Source: Muribaculaceae bacterium (GTDB lineage: Bacteria; Bacteroidota; Bacteroidia; Bacteroidales; Muribaculaceae). Taken from it: a DNA stretch of 64,000 bases. Position numbers and translations under genes: made by a program. This document shows positions 8,517 through 18,800 of the stretch, one piece after another. Below the pieces are notes generated by a model that saw nothing but the letters and a program-made list of their open reading frames with translations, made no database searches and was not told the DNA's origin. Each line of letters begins with the position of its first letter. The first letter of the stretch is position 1. The stretch is taken from NCBI GenBank assembly GCA_022509165.1, contig JAFLTT010000004.1:145623-209622 (forward strand), read 5' to 3'.

Positions 8517-9814
8517 GGCCAAGCCCATGCCAGATACACTCCACGCAGCAAAAGATAGGATAGGAAAGCAGTCCAGATTATGTAGTTGCCGGTTTCGAGG
8601 GAGAGACCTCCTCCGTCAAAATAATTGAAAAAGAGGATGCCGAAGAATATCAGGGCGCTGATGAAGGTTGAAAACATCATTCGAAAAGTGTCGGTGATGC
8701 CGATATAGAAACCGTCATATATAAAAGTCCAGCAGGATACAATGGGAATGAGGCTAATCCAGATTGTGAGTGAACCTACACCTTCCCTCACGTTGAGGCT
8801 TTCAGCGAGAAGAGAGGTGAAGAGGTCGAGGCCGAAGAAATAAAGAAGAGAGAAGGTGATTCCGGTTCCCAGTGTCCATTTCAGTAAACGTGAAGTGTAC
8901 TGTTTCAACATAGGGAAATCTCTTTCCCCGGCTTTCAGGCCTACCATTGCCTCGGCGCTGTAGGCAAATCCGTCCATAAAGAAAGAGAAGAACTGGAAAA
9001 ACTGCATTACAATCACATTCACTGCCAGAGTGAGGGTGCTGATCCGAGCTCCGAAGGCCGTAACCCCCATAGTGACACAGATAATTAAAAGGGAGCGGAG
9101 AAACAGGTTGCCGTTTACGGAAAAATATCTCAACCATTCCCCCTGTATGAGGTTGCGGAAGCTGCACCGTATGATTTTGCCCCGCAGAAACCAAAGCACA
9201 CATACCAGTGCAATTACCAGTCCGGACCAATTGGATATCAGAGTCCCCATCGCCACCCCGTTGAATCCTGAGTTAAAGCCATACACAAGCAGACAACTTG
9301 AGCCAATGTTTATGACGTTGGTGAGAATGGCTATCAGCATGGGATAATAAGTATTTTGCATGCCGACAAACCATCCGCTCACAGCAATAATGGCGAGAAG
9401 GGCCGGGGCACCCCATATTCTGATTGTGAAATAATCGAGTACGTTTTGCTTGATTTCCTCACCTGAGCCCGCAATCCACCAAAGGACGTTGAAGACAGGC
9501 CTCTGAAATATTATCAACAGGAAGCCGGCACTTCCGGCAATCAGTAGGCTACGGTAAAATACTTTTGAAATATCAAGCATTGAGCCGGCTCCCAGAGCAT
9601 TGGCAGTGAGTCCCGTAGTGCCACCACGCAAGAAACCGAAAATCCAGAATACCACATTAAGCATAACCGATCCCACCGCTATGGCGGAAAGAAAGAGTTC
9701 TGAACCCAGGTGGCCGGAAATGGCAGTATCACATATTCCCAACAGAGGTATGGTGATATTGCTTACCACTGTTGGAATACTGAGTCTTACAATTTCCCGA
9801 TTTATCCGGTCCAT
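8465..9814 (-). CDS. MATE-family multidrug/cation efflux protein (DinF-like)
   Basis: The product is 449 residues from the ATG at 9814; a TTG two codons upstream is a less likely start. The opening REIVRLSIPTVVSNITIPLLGICDTAISGHLG is the MATE/DinF N-terminus, and about 12 hydrophobic segments follow. The basic tail ends in SPNCSR. It is convergent with the HTCS gene, and their coding regions overlap by 52 bases. A MATE protein is not an expected part of a fructan locus, so it is probably a resident gene that the locus surrounds. Substrate is unknown. Confidence 0.88.
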   Translation of the reverse strand: MDRINREIVRLSIPTVVSNITIPLLGICDTAISGHLGSELFLSAIAVGSVMLNVVFWIFGFLRGGTTGLTANALGAGSMLDISKVFYRSLLIAGSAGFLLIIFQRPVFNVLWWIAGSGEEIKQNVLDYFTIRIWGAPALLAIIAVSGWFVGMQNTYYPMLIAILTNVINIGSSCLLVYGFNSGFNGVAMGTLISNWSGLVIALVCVLWFLRGKIIRCSFRNLIQGEWLRYFSVNGNLFLRSLLIICVTMGVTAFGARISTLTLAVNVIVMQFFQFFSFFMDGFAYSAEAMVGLKAGERDFPMLKQYTSRLLKWTLGTGITFSLLYFFGLDLFTSLLAESLNVREGVGSLTIWISLIPIVSCWTFIYDGFYIGITDTFRMMFSTFISALIFFGILFFNYFDGGGLSLETGNYIIWTAFLSYLLLRGVYLAWAWPHALLRVSDGVSPNCSR

Positions 9815-9911
9815 ATGCAAAAATAGTATTTTTTTGCGTATCGTGATTTTTGAAAAGCCTATTGCTGATGAGGTGAAATTTTAAGGCTCGTTCCCCAATC
9901 AAGATTAAGGC

Positions 9912-9943
9912 AGAGAGAAAGGGAGCGGTGACAAGCCGCTCCC
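9912..9943 (-). terminator. Likely terminator after the small secreted protein gene
   Basis: The 8-bp stem GGGAGCGG/CCGCTCCC (9921-9928, 9936-9943) has a 7-base loop and on the minus strand is followed by TTTCTCTCT. It lies 32 bases past the stop at 9975. The U-tract is imperfect. Confidence 0.5.
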
Positions 9944-9974
9944 TAACCCTTGATGTTGCGATAAAATATCCCTA

Positions 9975-10904
9975 CTATTTCACAACCTTCTTTATCCCAT
10001 TCTGTCCTTTAAGGATATAAATACCCCTTGACAGGCCATCAAGGGCTTTTTCTGCAGTTACATTAGAGATCACTACCCTTCCTTGGATATCGATCACGTC
10101 AACAATATCTGAGGTGGCAAAAATACTTTCCACGGCTCCTGTATCACCACTGCCGCTGTCGGCCGGATTAACGTTGGTGAGTACCACAGAAGTAATATTG
10201 AAAGGATTTCCTTCCTCTTTGTTACCTTGTATCATAAGTTGGTTCACGTCAGCCAGCATGGTGGGGAGGTCTACATTCTGCAGGTCGACAAGAGCGTATG
10301 AATTAGTCTTTACGATCTGATCGTTATTTGCCACTACAGTTTCCGGATCCCATTTTGTGAGCACCTTCATAAAATACTGGTCATACTCTCCATTATCGTC
10401 AGAGATATTGATTACCAAGTATTTCTGGCCATCATAGGCGTTGAAAGCGCTCTTAAAGATTTCGAGTGTTTTCCATTCGTCTACCCAGAAATATCCACCC
10501 CAGATTGCATCCTGCGGCATCTGGAATCCATCGTTGCAGATGGATACTTCACTTACTGTGAAGTTGGCGCCACAGAGTTCAAGACCTGTGGATTGAAGTG
10601 CAGCTTTGCCGGCTTCAGTAATATAGCATCTGAGATCGGGCATACCTTCGCCCAGCCAGGTGAATACACTGCCGGGGAGCCATGTACCGTCAGATTTAAG
10701 TTCGATTACATCAGTGGTATTGGAGAAAGTGATGTAGATATAATCACCGGTTTCCACTTCAGTAAACTTTTCGGCGGGAATCATAAGGGTATTGTCCCAT
10801 GATACGTTGAAATTTCCTGTAAACAGGGAAGCCACTACATCTTGTGCGAATAATGAAGCACTACCCAAAATAGCGGCACAAAGTGAAAGTAAAGGTTTTT
10901 TCAT
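9975..10904 (-). CDS. Secreted repeat protein with type IX-like C-terminal sorting module
   Basis: I do not recognise a named family. The start at 10904 (309 residues) is chosen because the signal peptide KKPLLSLCAAILGSASLFA begins there. Two modules of about 120 residues share an alternating pattern: LFTGNFNVSWDNTLMIP with GDYIYITFSN, then IWGGYFWVDEWKTLEIF with GQKYLVINISDD. Both suggest beta-sandwich glycan-binding folds. The last 60 residues (VESIFA...DVIDIQGRVV...LSRGIYILKG...KKVVK) are a typical type A C-terminal sorting module. It lies between the MATE gene and the susC1 operon and has a terminator on each side, so it is a separate transcript. A fructan-binding accessory role is a guess from location. 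Confidence 0.7.
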   Translation of the reverse strand: MKKPLLSLCAAILGSASLFAQDVVASLFTGNFNVSWDNTLMIPAEKFTEVETGDYIYITFSNTTDVIELKSDGTWLPGSVFTWLGEGMPDLRCYITEAGKAALQSTGLELCGANFTVSEVSICNDGFQMPQDAIWGGYFWVDEWKTLEIFKSAFNAYDGQKYLVINISDDNGEYDQYFMKVLTKWDPETVVANNDQIVKTNSYALVDLQNVDLPTMLADVNQLMIQGNKEEGNPFNITSVVLTNVNPADSGSGDTGAVESIFATSDIVDVIDIQGRVVISNVTAEKALDGLSRGIYILKGQNGIKKVVK

Positions 10905-10916
10905 TTTAATTAGATT

Positions 10917-11066
10917 TAAAAAACAATAAACAATGAACAATAAACAATAAGTAGAATGCTATAATACAGCGAATTACGAATTACGAATCGCGAATCACGA
11001 ATTACGAAAAACGCTAAACATAGTATTATCCTGCGATAAACGATAAACGATTAACGATAAACGTTT
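10917..11066. repeat. Degenerate heptamer/AATAAAC repeat block, second copy
   Basis: It begins with AACAATAAACAATGAACA-type units, continues through ATTACGA/ATCGCGA heptamers, then TAGTATTATCCTGCGATAAA and further TAAACGA units. The order of units is the same as at 3200-3357. It fills the gap from just before the ATG at 10904 to the terminator after the upstream GH32 gene. Confidence 0.75.
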
Positions 11067-11067
11067 T

Positions 11068-11099
11068 TGAAAACATGCAGGGTTCACACCCTGCATGTT
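11068..11099 (-). terminator. Terminator of the susC1 operon
   Basis: The perfect 12-bp arms AACATGCAGGGT/ACCCTGCATGTT (11072-11083, 11088-11099) enclose a 4-base loop, followed on the minus strand by a short TTTTC tract. It lies 13 bases past the GH32 stop at 11112. Confidence 0.65.
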
Positions 11100-11111
11100 C
11101 TCAAAAATGGA

Positions 11112-12641
11112 TTATTTCTTGCTTACAGTGAGATTGGAGATACGGATATCGCCACCGTAAGAGTTTATGCTCCAACTGTTTCTTGCGCTATTGTATATGC
11201 GGGTAGTCTGAGCCACATTATCATTGATGTACATAGTCACCACAGAGTTGTCGATAGTGATGGTTACATTGTATACACCATCGGCAGGAGCTGCGAAATT
11301 ATATCCATCGTTGTCAGGTATGAAACCACGGCCGCCCTCTTCCTCGAAATTGATTTTACGACGAGTCTCTGATTCCGGATTCACAATCAAAGAATAATAT
11401 GTGTCGGAGTCATCTCCACGTCCGAAGGAAACACCAAACTTATCCCAAGGGTTGGAAGTAGTGACAGTGAAGGAGATTCTGTTTTCTACACCGAGGCGCG
11501 GCATGAGTTTGTAGGCTTCGCCATTAAGAGCGAAATCAGCGTAAGCGGTACCGTTACCGAACTTTGAAGCAATACCCGGCACTTCACCCAGTGAGAGAGT
11601 TCCGTCTGCGTGCTGGATGAGTTTATGCATCACGAGGTTGCCGGCCCATCCATAAGCATTGGTATTGATGTTGCCCGGACGGTTTGCACACCATCCCCAT
11701 ACATAGCGGTCGGTACCGTTGGAAGCAGTCTTGGCAGCATAAAGGCCTCTTGAATCCAGGAAACCCTCATGGTCATCTGGCCAGATGCCGGCGTCATCCT
11801 TGGTGCAGGCTTTAAGGTCGTCGAGAGTGCGACCCTTGAAGTATTGTACCTTTCTGAGAGCATTGTGCATCTCAGAATAGATAAGGTACCACCAGTCGCC
11901 CATCTTGAAGATATCGGGGCACTCATAGAAACGGTCCCACATCATTGTCATGAATACACCTTCAGAATTCCAGTTGTGAAGGTCGGTAGAAGTATACTCT
12001 GCAAGCACACCTTTACCATTCTGCTTGGTGGATACCAGCATGTGGAATTTGTTGTCGTCTCCTTTGAATACTATAGGATCGCGGAAATCTACATCTGAGT
12101 ATTCGCCGCTACCGGTGAGAAGAAGATTGCGGTCTTTTTCCCAGTTGCGGAAGTCGGAAGAAGTGGCAAGCATCACTGCCTCGTTGAGACCGCCTGTGAT
12201 GGCAGGACGGTAAGAGTGTCCGGTGTAGAATGTGTAGTACACCCCGTCGTGATAGATTGTAGAGCCTGTGCCCGGAGCCATATCCATTTCAGAAGAGCTT
12301 CCTGTAGGTATCAGTTCGCCTAAAGAAGTGTAGGAAGAACCATCTTTAGTGCTCAGACCCCAGATAGGGTGGTGGCAGAAAATATCATTGTTGGGATACT
12401 CCTGGAGGTAAAGAATCTTGAAATCCTGAGCCACCGGATCGTAGAAAGGCATCGGGTCGCCTACGGTGCCTACAGTGGGCTTGAAATAGATATCCTGCTT
12501 GGCTTCATCCGGTGACGCAAGGAAAGTAGTGGTATTATCAAAGTCTTTGTTGGTGATGACCGGCTCATCGTTGCTGCAGGCTCCCAAAGAGAGGGAGGCT
12601 GCACCCAACAAAAGCATATTAAATATCATATTATATTTCAT
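11112..12641 (-). CDS. Surface GH32-family lipoprotein (endo-fructanase candidate)
   Basis: This 509-residue protein has a lipoprotein signal (LLLGAASLSLGACSNDE, lipidated Cys22), with acidic residues just after the Cys as in surface-exposed Bacteroidetes lipoproteins. The five-bladed propeller motifs are present but divergent: GDPMPFYD (nucleophile D62) replaces WMNDPNG, RDP is at 187-189, and YECPDIF holds acid/base E240. A C-terminal beta-sandwich follows (DNSVVTMYINDN). It is the last gene of the susC1 operon, the place of the BT1760 surface endo-levanase. Endo-cleavage of levan or inulin before import is inferred. The altered first motif could mean a different linkage or mainly binding. 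Confidence 0.82.
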   Translation of the reverse strand: MKYNMIFNMLLLGAASLSLGACSNDEPVITNKDFDNTTTFLASPDEAKQDIYFKPTVGTVGDPMPFYDPVAQDFKILYLQEYPNNDIFCHHPIWGLSTKDGSSYTSLGELIPTGSSSEMDMAPGTGSTIYHDGVYYTFYTGHSYRPAITGGLNEAVMLATSSDFRNWEKDRNLLLTGSGEYSDVDFRDPIVFKGDDNKFHMLVSTKQNGKGVLAEYTSTDLHNWNSEGVFMTMMWDRFYECPDIFKMGDWWYLIYSEMHNALRKVQYFKGRTLDDLKACTKDDAGIWPDDHEGFLDSRGLYAAKTASNGTDRYVWGWCANRPGNINTNAYGWAGNLVMHKLIQHADGTLSLGEVPGIASKFGNGTAYADFALNGEAYKLMPRLGVENRISFTVTTSNPWDKFGVSFGRGDDSDTYYSLIVNPESETRRKINFEEEGGRGFIPDNDGYNFAAPADGVYNVTITIDNSVVTMYINDNVAQTTRIYNSARNSWSINSYGGDIRISNLTVSKK

Positions 12642-12662
12642 AGGATTAAAATTTAGGGGGGA

Positions 12663-14027
12663 TTACTGGCAAAGATAGTTGATTGCGTTTCTTGTCAGAT
12701 TTATCATATTGCTCTGATAAGGATTCTCAGCGTGGTTGGGATCGAACCATTCGAAAGCGGGTGAACCGATAACGATAACGCGTCCCGACATGAAACCTTT
12801 GAGAGCTTCTCTGGGTTCAAACTCAGCGATAGTGACGCAGTTGGGATCATAATCATGGCTTGAAGCCAGAGCTGTAGCACCTGTGCGTTCTTCCCATCCT
12901 GTCATTCCTCCGTATGGCTCCCAGTCTACAAACCATTGCAGAGTACGGTTGGATGAAGCGTTTCCGGTAGCCTTGAGAAGGATACGATTGTCAGCATCAG
13001 TTTCGATACCATCGTAGAGAGGATGTCCTTCATGTCCCGTGATTGTAAATCCTAAGTCATGATCGAGGTCTTCGAAACCTTCACCGCCGAACGGGTTGTT
13101 GGGACCTTGTTGGTCGAGAGTAATACGCCAAACGTCGTTGATATATCTTGCACCGTCGCGAGTGGCAAGGATAGCTCCACCGCGCAGCCAGTAACCGTTG
13201 ACTAAGTCGCGTGAATCCCACATAAAGCTTGGCCAGTCGAGGAAATCAAGGTGACACCAGATCATCTTATAGTCGTCGAGTTTTGCTTTGTTGTCGATCA
13301 GATCCTGGAAGGAAATGAGCACTGTGTTCGGCACATTTTCCATCATCCAGGTATAAGCAGCTTTTGCTTCATCACCGAGAGCATCGTAAGAATTGGTGTT
13401 GGCCACAAATGCTTTAGGCGACTGATCCATGTCATCCTGCACTACATAAGCTGTATAGACTATTTTGGCAGACTTATGGGTGGCAGTGAATTCCACCGGA
13501 TTGCTGAAGTCAAGCATAGAGCCGGATGCCGGAGTAACTTCTGTGTCTTCATTTACCGTGAAGGTAACGAGCATTGACTCGATATTAGCGGTATAGGGCA
13601 CATATACACGTATGCTTCTGTCGTCGTTGTTGATTGTGCCGGAATACAGACCGTCAAGTTCGAATGAAAGGAACTCTACCTGATCATGGATAGTGGTAAG
13701 AGTATAGTCGGTGTGCACATCGCCATTCTTCACATGGATGTTGCGAGGCACAAGACCATTGAAAGTTTCGCCTACATTGAGGTCGCTCACAGCACCTGCG
13801 CTCAGTTTCATAGCATCCACCTTAAGGGCTGAGAGGTCGGTCTCCACCGGTAATTCCACCTTGACAGTGTGCGCGTATTTGTCGATAAGACCTTCTATCC
13901 CGTTGATGGTGATAGACTCGATTACAGTGTCGCCGTCAAGATTCAGATGAGTCGAGTCATCTTTACATGAAGCCATCACCCCGGTGAGAAGAAGGCTCAT
14001 GAATATATATTTTATATTAGTTTTCAT
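12663..14027 (-). CDS. Surface glycan-binding lipoprotein, DUF4960 type (BT1761-like)
   Basis: The product is 454 residues with lipoprotein signal LLLTGVMASCKDD. Residues 25-200 are two beta domains of the DUF5018 kind (VIESITINGIEG, VEFLSFELDGLYSGTI). The C-terminal half, from about 205, is an alpha/beta domain ending in GRVIVIGSPAFEW...NLTRNAINYLCQ, typical of DUF4960 proteins found beside SusD in fructan loci. It has no enzyme motif I can identify. It lies 20 bases after susD1 and 21 before the GH32 lipoprotein. The probable role is capture of levan or inulin at the cell surface. Confidence 0.82.
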   Translation of the reverse strand: MKTNIKYIFMSLLLTGVMASCKDDSTHLNLDGDTVIESITINGIEGLIDKYAHTVKVELPVETDLSALKVDAMKLSAGAVSDLNVGETFNGLVPRNIHVKNGDVHTDYTLTTIHDQVEFLSFELDGLYSGTINNDDRSIRVYVPYTANIESMLVTFTVNEDTEVTPASGSMLDFSNPVEFTATHKSAKIVYTAYVVQDDMDQSPKAFVANTNSYDALGDEAKAAYTWMMENVPNTVLISFQDLIDNKAKLDDYKMIWCHLDFLDWPSFMWDSRDLVNGYWLRGGAILATRDGARYINDVWRITLDQQGPNNPFGGEGFEDLDHDLGFTITGHEGHPLYDGIETDADNRILLKATGNASSNRTLQWFVDWEPYGGMTGWEERTGATALASSHDYDPNCVTIAEFEPREALKGFMSGRVIVIGSPAFEWFDPNHAENPYQSNMINLTRNAINYLCQ

Positions 14028-14047
14028 TTTTAGCGATGATTAAACGA

Positions 14048-15784
14048 TTACCAGTTGCCGATATTCTGTACGTAGTTGCCATTTGAGGCGCTGATCTGAG
14101 AGAAAGGAATAGGGAGGTATTCATTCTTGTCGGCAGTGAAAGAAGCAGCCGAGTAGATAGGACAATCGTCAGTTTCCTCCACATAGTATTTGTTGAGCAC
14201 CTGTGCTGCTTCACCCCATCTCACGAGATCGAAGAAACGCTGACTTTCCATAGCCATTTCAAGACGACGCTCGAATTTCACCATTTTCAGGAGGTCCATG
14301 GCTGAGTAGCCGCCCGGCTGATAGGTTTTCACTTTCATTCTTACGCCATATTCTCTTTCATAGTCGGAAATCATAGCAAGGCTCTGATTGGCACGGGTTC
14401 TGAGAGAGTTGATTATCTCCAGTACTTCGGGAAGGTTTTGACCGAGTTGGGCCAGAGCTTCAGCACGCATGAGCATGATGTCGGCATATCGGAGCACAAT
14501 AAGATTCATCGGATTGCCCCACCAGAGACCGCCACGGATATTGTATTCGGTATCCGGGTCTACATTTTGCTTGAGAGTAATGTAGTAACCGTAGGTACCG
14601 TTGCTACGGCTCCAGGTAGCGGTGTGGTCAATGATGTAATTCTTGTTGAACATATACGGAGTGCCGGGCATACCTACAGTGAGGAAGAGGCGCGGGTCGG
14701 CATAGTCGTTGGCCATGTCATAGTCTTTAGAATTGAAGTCATCCAGATACGGCAGGCCGTTTTCATCAGTCTTGAAAGCATTCACCAGATTCTGGGTCGG
14801 CTTGTAGAAGTCGCAGCCACCATCAGTGACACCGGGGATAGCCGGGAGGATAAGACCGTAAGACCAGTTGCAGTTGCCTTCAGGAGTTCCATCATTGAAA
14901 GAGTATTGCATTGCCCAGATAGATTCCGGACCGTTTTCATATTGAGGTTCAGGACGGAAATTGTTGTGAAGATCTGTGTCGAGATGAAATCCGGCTGCAG
15001 TATATATTGTCGGGTCAGAATATTTCACCACCATATTCAGGTCTTCCTGGTTGATTGAAGTCACCTGATGTGACTCGGGGTTGTCCTGACGGTAAGCCTT
15101 ATAAAGATAAGTCTTGGCAAGGTAAGCGGCCGCAGCAGCCTGTGAAGGGCGACCTACAGAAGCCTGTTTTACAGGAAGATTGTTGTAGGCAAATTCGAAA
15201 TCATCGATGATTAGTTGCCAGCCTTCATCATTAGTATAAGTGTTGTTCTTAAGGTTGTTGTAACCATCCTGCGAGAGGTTTTCGTCGATGATGAAAGGGA
15301 TGTTCTTGTAAAGACGCTTCAGGAGGAAATGTCCGTGAGCACGGAGGAATCTCATTTCAGCCTTACGGGTTTCAAGTAGAGGATAAGATGATGCATCCAT
15401 CATATCGAGCACCTGCAGTGCAGTGTTGGCACGGGAGATACAGTTGTAAAGACGCTGCCACATGTCAGAGATGTTCCAGGCCTCGGTCTGTATGCCCTGA
15501 GAAATTTCAAGGTTGTGGAATACACCACCGTCGTCGGGGCCGCTTCCACCCTTGTAAGCATCGTCTGACCTTACATCATAGTTCCACATCGAGAAGGAAG
15601 AGTTGATATCCTCAGAAGTGATCCAGATGGCGTAAGCCGAGATGATGAGGTTGTCGATATAGGCGGGGTTGAGCACCTGCTCCTCGTCGAGCACACCCTG
15701 AGGTTTCTGCTCATCAAGAAAGTCGTTGCAGCTTGTTGCCATGAGCAAGGAAAGAAGAGCTGCGGCGTATATTTTTGCTTTCAT
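14048..15784 (-). CDS. SusD/RagB family outer-membrane lipoprotein (susD1)
   Basis: The product is 578 residues with lipoprotein signal LLSLLMATSCNDFLDEQKP; the Cys-N-D-F-L-D start is typical of SusD. The FLRAHGHFLLKRLYKNIPF helix near residue 150 and the C-terminal NEYLPIPFSQISASNG segment are SusD family marks. It would form the lid of the susC1 channel and bind fructan oligosaccharides. Twenty bases separate it from susC1 and from the downstream binding protein, so all are one transcript. Confidence 0.93.
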   Translation of the reverse strand: MKAKIYAAALLSLLMATSCNDFLDEQKPQGVLDEEQVLNPAYIDNLIISAYAIWITSEDINSSFSMWNYDVRSDDAYKGGSGPDDGGVFHNLEISQGIQTEAWNISDMWQRLYNCISRANTALQVLDMMDASSYPLLETRKAEMRFLRAHGHFLLKRLYKNIPFIIDENLSQDGYNNLKNNTYTNDEGWQLIIDDFEFAYNNLPVKQASVGRPSQAAAAAYLAKTYLYKAYRQDNPESHQVTSINQEDLNMVVKYSDPTIYTAAGFHLDTDLHNNFRPEPQYENGPESIWAMQYSFNDGTPEGNCNWSYGLILPAIPGVTDGGCDFYKPTQNLVNAFKTDENGLPYLDDFNSKDYDMANDYADPRLFLTVGMPGTPYMFNKNYIIDHTATWSRSNGTYGYYITLKQNVDPDTEYNIRGGLWWGNPMNLIVLRYADIMLMRAEALAQLGQNLPEVLEIINSLRTRANQSLAMISDYEREYGVRMKVKTYQPGGYSAMDLLKMVKFERRLEMAMESQRFFDLVRWGEAAQVLNKYYVEETDDCPIYSAASFTADKNEYLPIPFSQISASNGNYVQNIGNW

Positions 15785-15804
15785 TATATTCTCTGTGTTT
15801 TAAA

Positions 15805-18800
15805 TTAGAATGTAAGATTAAGACCAAAGGTGAGATTGGTTGAAATCGGGTAACCGAAGTTGGGGTTCTCCGGGTCGAGTCCGGTGAAGCTCTTACTGTG
15901 GATAGTAAGAAGGTTCTGGGCGCTCACATAGAATCTGAGTCTTGAGATTCTGATTTTTTCAGTGAGTTTTGAAGGAAGCACGTAACCAAACTGGATGTTG
16001 CGGAGTTTCAGGAACGAACCGTTTTCCACAAAGTAAGTAGACATAGCGTGTTCGTGGTTTGTGTCGCTGTTTGAGAGAGCCGGGATTGTAGAATTAGGAT
16101 TCTGCGGAGTCCAGGCATCGAGCACACGGTTACCTTTATTGAAACCACCCACGGTTGTTGCACTCCATAAGTCGGTGTTGCTCTTCATATCAAGCACGAG
16201 CGCGTCGTTGCCTTGAGAACCTTGCCAGAACATTGTGAAGTCGAAGTCACGATACTGGAGGTAAACGTTGAGACCATAGGTGAAATCGGGTGTCGGGTCG
16301 TAGATCCATGTACGGTCTTTCTCATTGATGATACCGTTGCCGTCAAGGTCTCTCCAGCGGATACGGCCTACGCCTGCACCTTCCTGGATAGCATGGTTGT
16401 TGACTTCATCCTGCGACTTGAAGATACCGTCGGCTACATAACCTGCCTGTGAGTAAATCGGGTGACCGATTACGCTGAACTGGCCGTCGCCACCAAATTG
16501 TCCTGTAGCTGCCACTGTAGCCGGCATATAGGTGATTTTGTTGCGGTAGGATGAGATATTACCTGTCACTTCATAAGTGAATCCGTAGGAAGTGGTGTTG
16601 CGGAATCCGAGTGTAAGCTCGAGACCTTTGTTTTCCACGTCGCCGGCGTTGATCCATTGAGATGAACCTTCACCCATTGCAGCGATACCTACCATATTCA
16701 CGAGGATATCTGAGGTCTTCTTGTAGTAGATATCGAAGTTACCGAAGAGTCGTGAATTCAGGAATGAGAAGTCAAGACCGAGGTTATACTGAGTAGTAGT
16801 TTCCCATTTGATGTCGGGGTTACCGATTTGCTGACGCTTGAAGCCGGAAGGCAGGAGCGAACCACCGTTGGTACCGTCGATATCATAGGAAGTTCCGTAA
16901 GTCTGACCACCGCTCGAGAAGTTACCGTAATTAGGCACGAAGATATAGTAGCGTGCAAGGTTGTTGATTTCCTGGTTACCGGTCTGACCCCATGAAGCAC
17001 GGAGCTTAAGATCTGAAATCCAGGTGATGTCGTGCATGAATTTCTCCTGGTTGATACGCCATCCTAAAGAAACTGAAGGGAAGGTAGCCCAACGGTTGTT
17101 AGGACCGAAACGTGAAGAACCGTCATAACGTAGAGTAAGTCCGAGGAGATATCTTGAATCATAAGAATAATTTATCTTAGCGAAGAAAGAAGCGAGAGAG
17201 TATCCTTCACCTCTACCTGTTACCAGTGAGGAACCGACGCCGGCATCCGGCCACATATAGTCGGGGTTGAGGATTGCGAAGTCTTCTTTGTAGCCTGAGA
17301 ACCAGTCAGTGTTTTCGCGGATAAGCTCCATACCGGCCAGTGCATCGATGTGGTTTCTCTTTTCATAACCGAATTCTACGTTATAGTTGGCCACAAGGTT
17401 CCACATCCATTTTGTCCAGTGCTCCTGAATCATAGTCACCGCATTAATGGTGGCTCCGTTTTCAGATTCGGGGAGACGGAAGTTTCTTTGCTGTTTCTGA
17501 GAGTAGTCGAGACCGAAAGTGGTGCGGATATTCAGGCCTGTGAAAGGTACCACGTTAATATAAGCGTCACCAAACATTCTCCAGAATTTGTATCTGTTGT
17601 TCTTGTTACGGTAGAGCTGAGCCACCGGGTTTTGGTGAGTCTGGTCATAGCCTTCGGGTGCGCCTGCGAATTCACCGAGAGAATCGTAAACCGGTACAGT
17701 AGGATAGAATTCCAATGCACTTCTGAGGAAATCGCCCGGAGAAGCCACTTCGTCGGTGTGGTTTACAGTAAAGTGTTCGCCGATTGTGAGCACCTTGTTG
17801 AAGGGTTTGTATTCAGTATTAATACGTGCTGAGAATCTTTCAAAATCAGTGTCTTTGATCACACCGAGATTTTTGTAGTAACCCAGTGAGAAGTATGAGC
17901 TTATCTTATCGGTACTTCCGCTCACTGAGAAGTTATAGTTCTGAACAAAACCTGTGCGTGTTGTTTCATCTACCCAGTCAGTGTCGCCTGCCTGGAGGGT
18001 CTGAGCCTGGTCGAGATATTTTTTCATCCCCACAGAATAAAGTACCGGATAACCGGAAGCGTCATAACCCCAATTATAGCTGAATCCGCGAGAGTTGTTG
18101 TTGGGATCGTTGCCGTCGTTTACAGCAGCCTGCCACAAAGCGCGGCCGTATTGTTCAGAGTTAAGCACCTTAAGTCTGTGGTTGTAGAATTCTGCAGCTA
18201 CAGAAGCGTCGAGAGTCACCTTCAGGTCGTTACCTTTCTTGGTGGTGATGATGATTACACCGTTGGCTGCTCGTGAACCATAGATAGAAGCCGAAGCGGC
18301 GTCTTTAAGAATCTGCATAGATTCGATGTCGCCCGGATTGAGTTCGTGAAGTCCGCTCTTGGTAGGAACACCGTCGATCACGTAGAGAGGGTCGTTGTTG
18401 TTGAGAGTACCGACACCACGTATTCTCACGGTGGCTGAACCGCTGGGGTTACCGTCGGCAGAGATGTTCATACCCGGTACACGTCCCTGGAGGGCCTTCA
18501 TTGGGTTGTTTTCGTTTTGCTTTGCAAGATCTGAAGCGCTTACAGTAGAGATGGCGCCGGTTACGTCAGCTTTCTTCTGAGTAGAGTAACCTACTACCAC
18601 CACTTCATCGAGCACTTCGGAGTTTTCAGAAAGCTTTATGTCCATTTGCGGCATGGCTACGCCTTCAAAATCTTGGTAACCTACATAGGAAACCCTGATT
18701 TTTGTACCGGATGGAACACTAAGCTCGAAATTACCGTCGATATCGGTTGCTGTGCCTTTCTTGGTTTCAAGCGACATTACTGTCGCTCCTATTAAAGGTT

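Noticed and set aside
9881-9900. Sequence resembling the MITE end (GGCTCGTTCCCCAATC)
   Set aside because: Only about 14 of 19 positions match and no second end or palindrome follows; a decayed remnant is possible but not supported.
17350-17832. A 160-codon frame antisense to susC1
   Set aside because: The frame mirrors the well-conserved SusC barrel and lacks its own motif or start signal.
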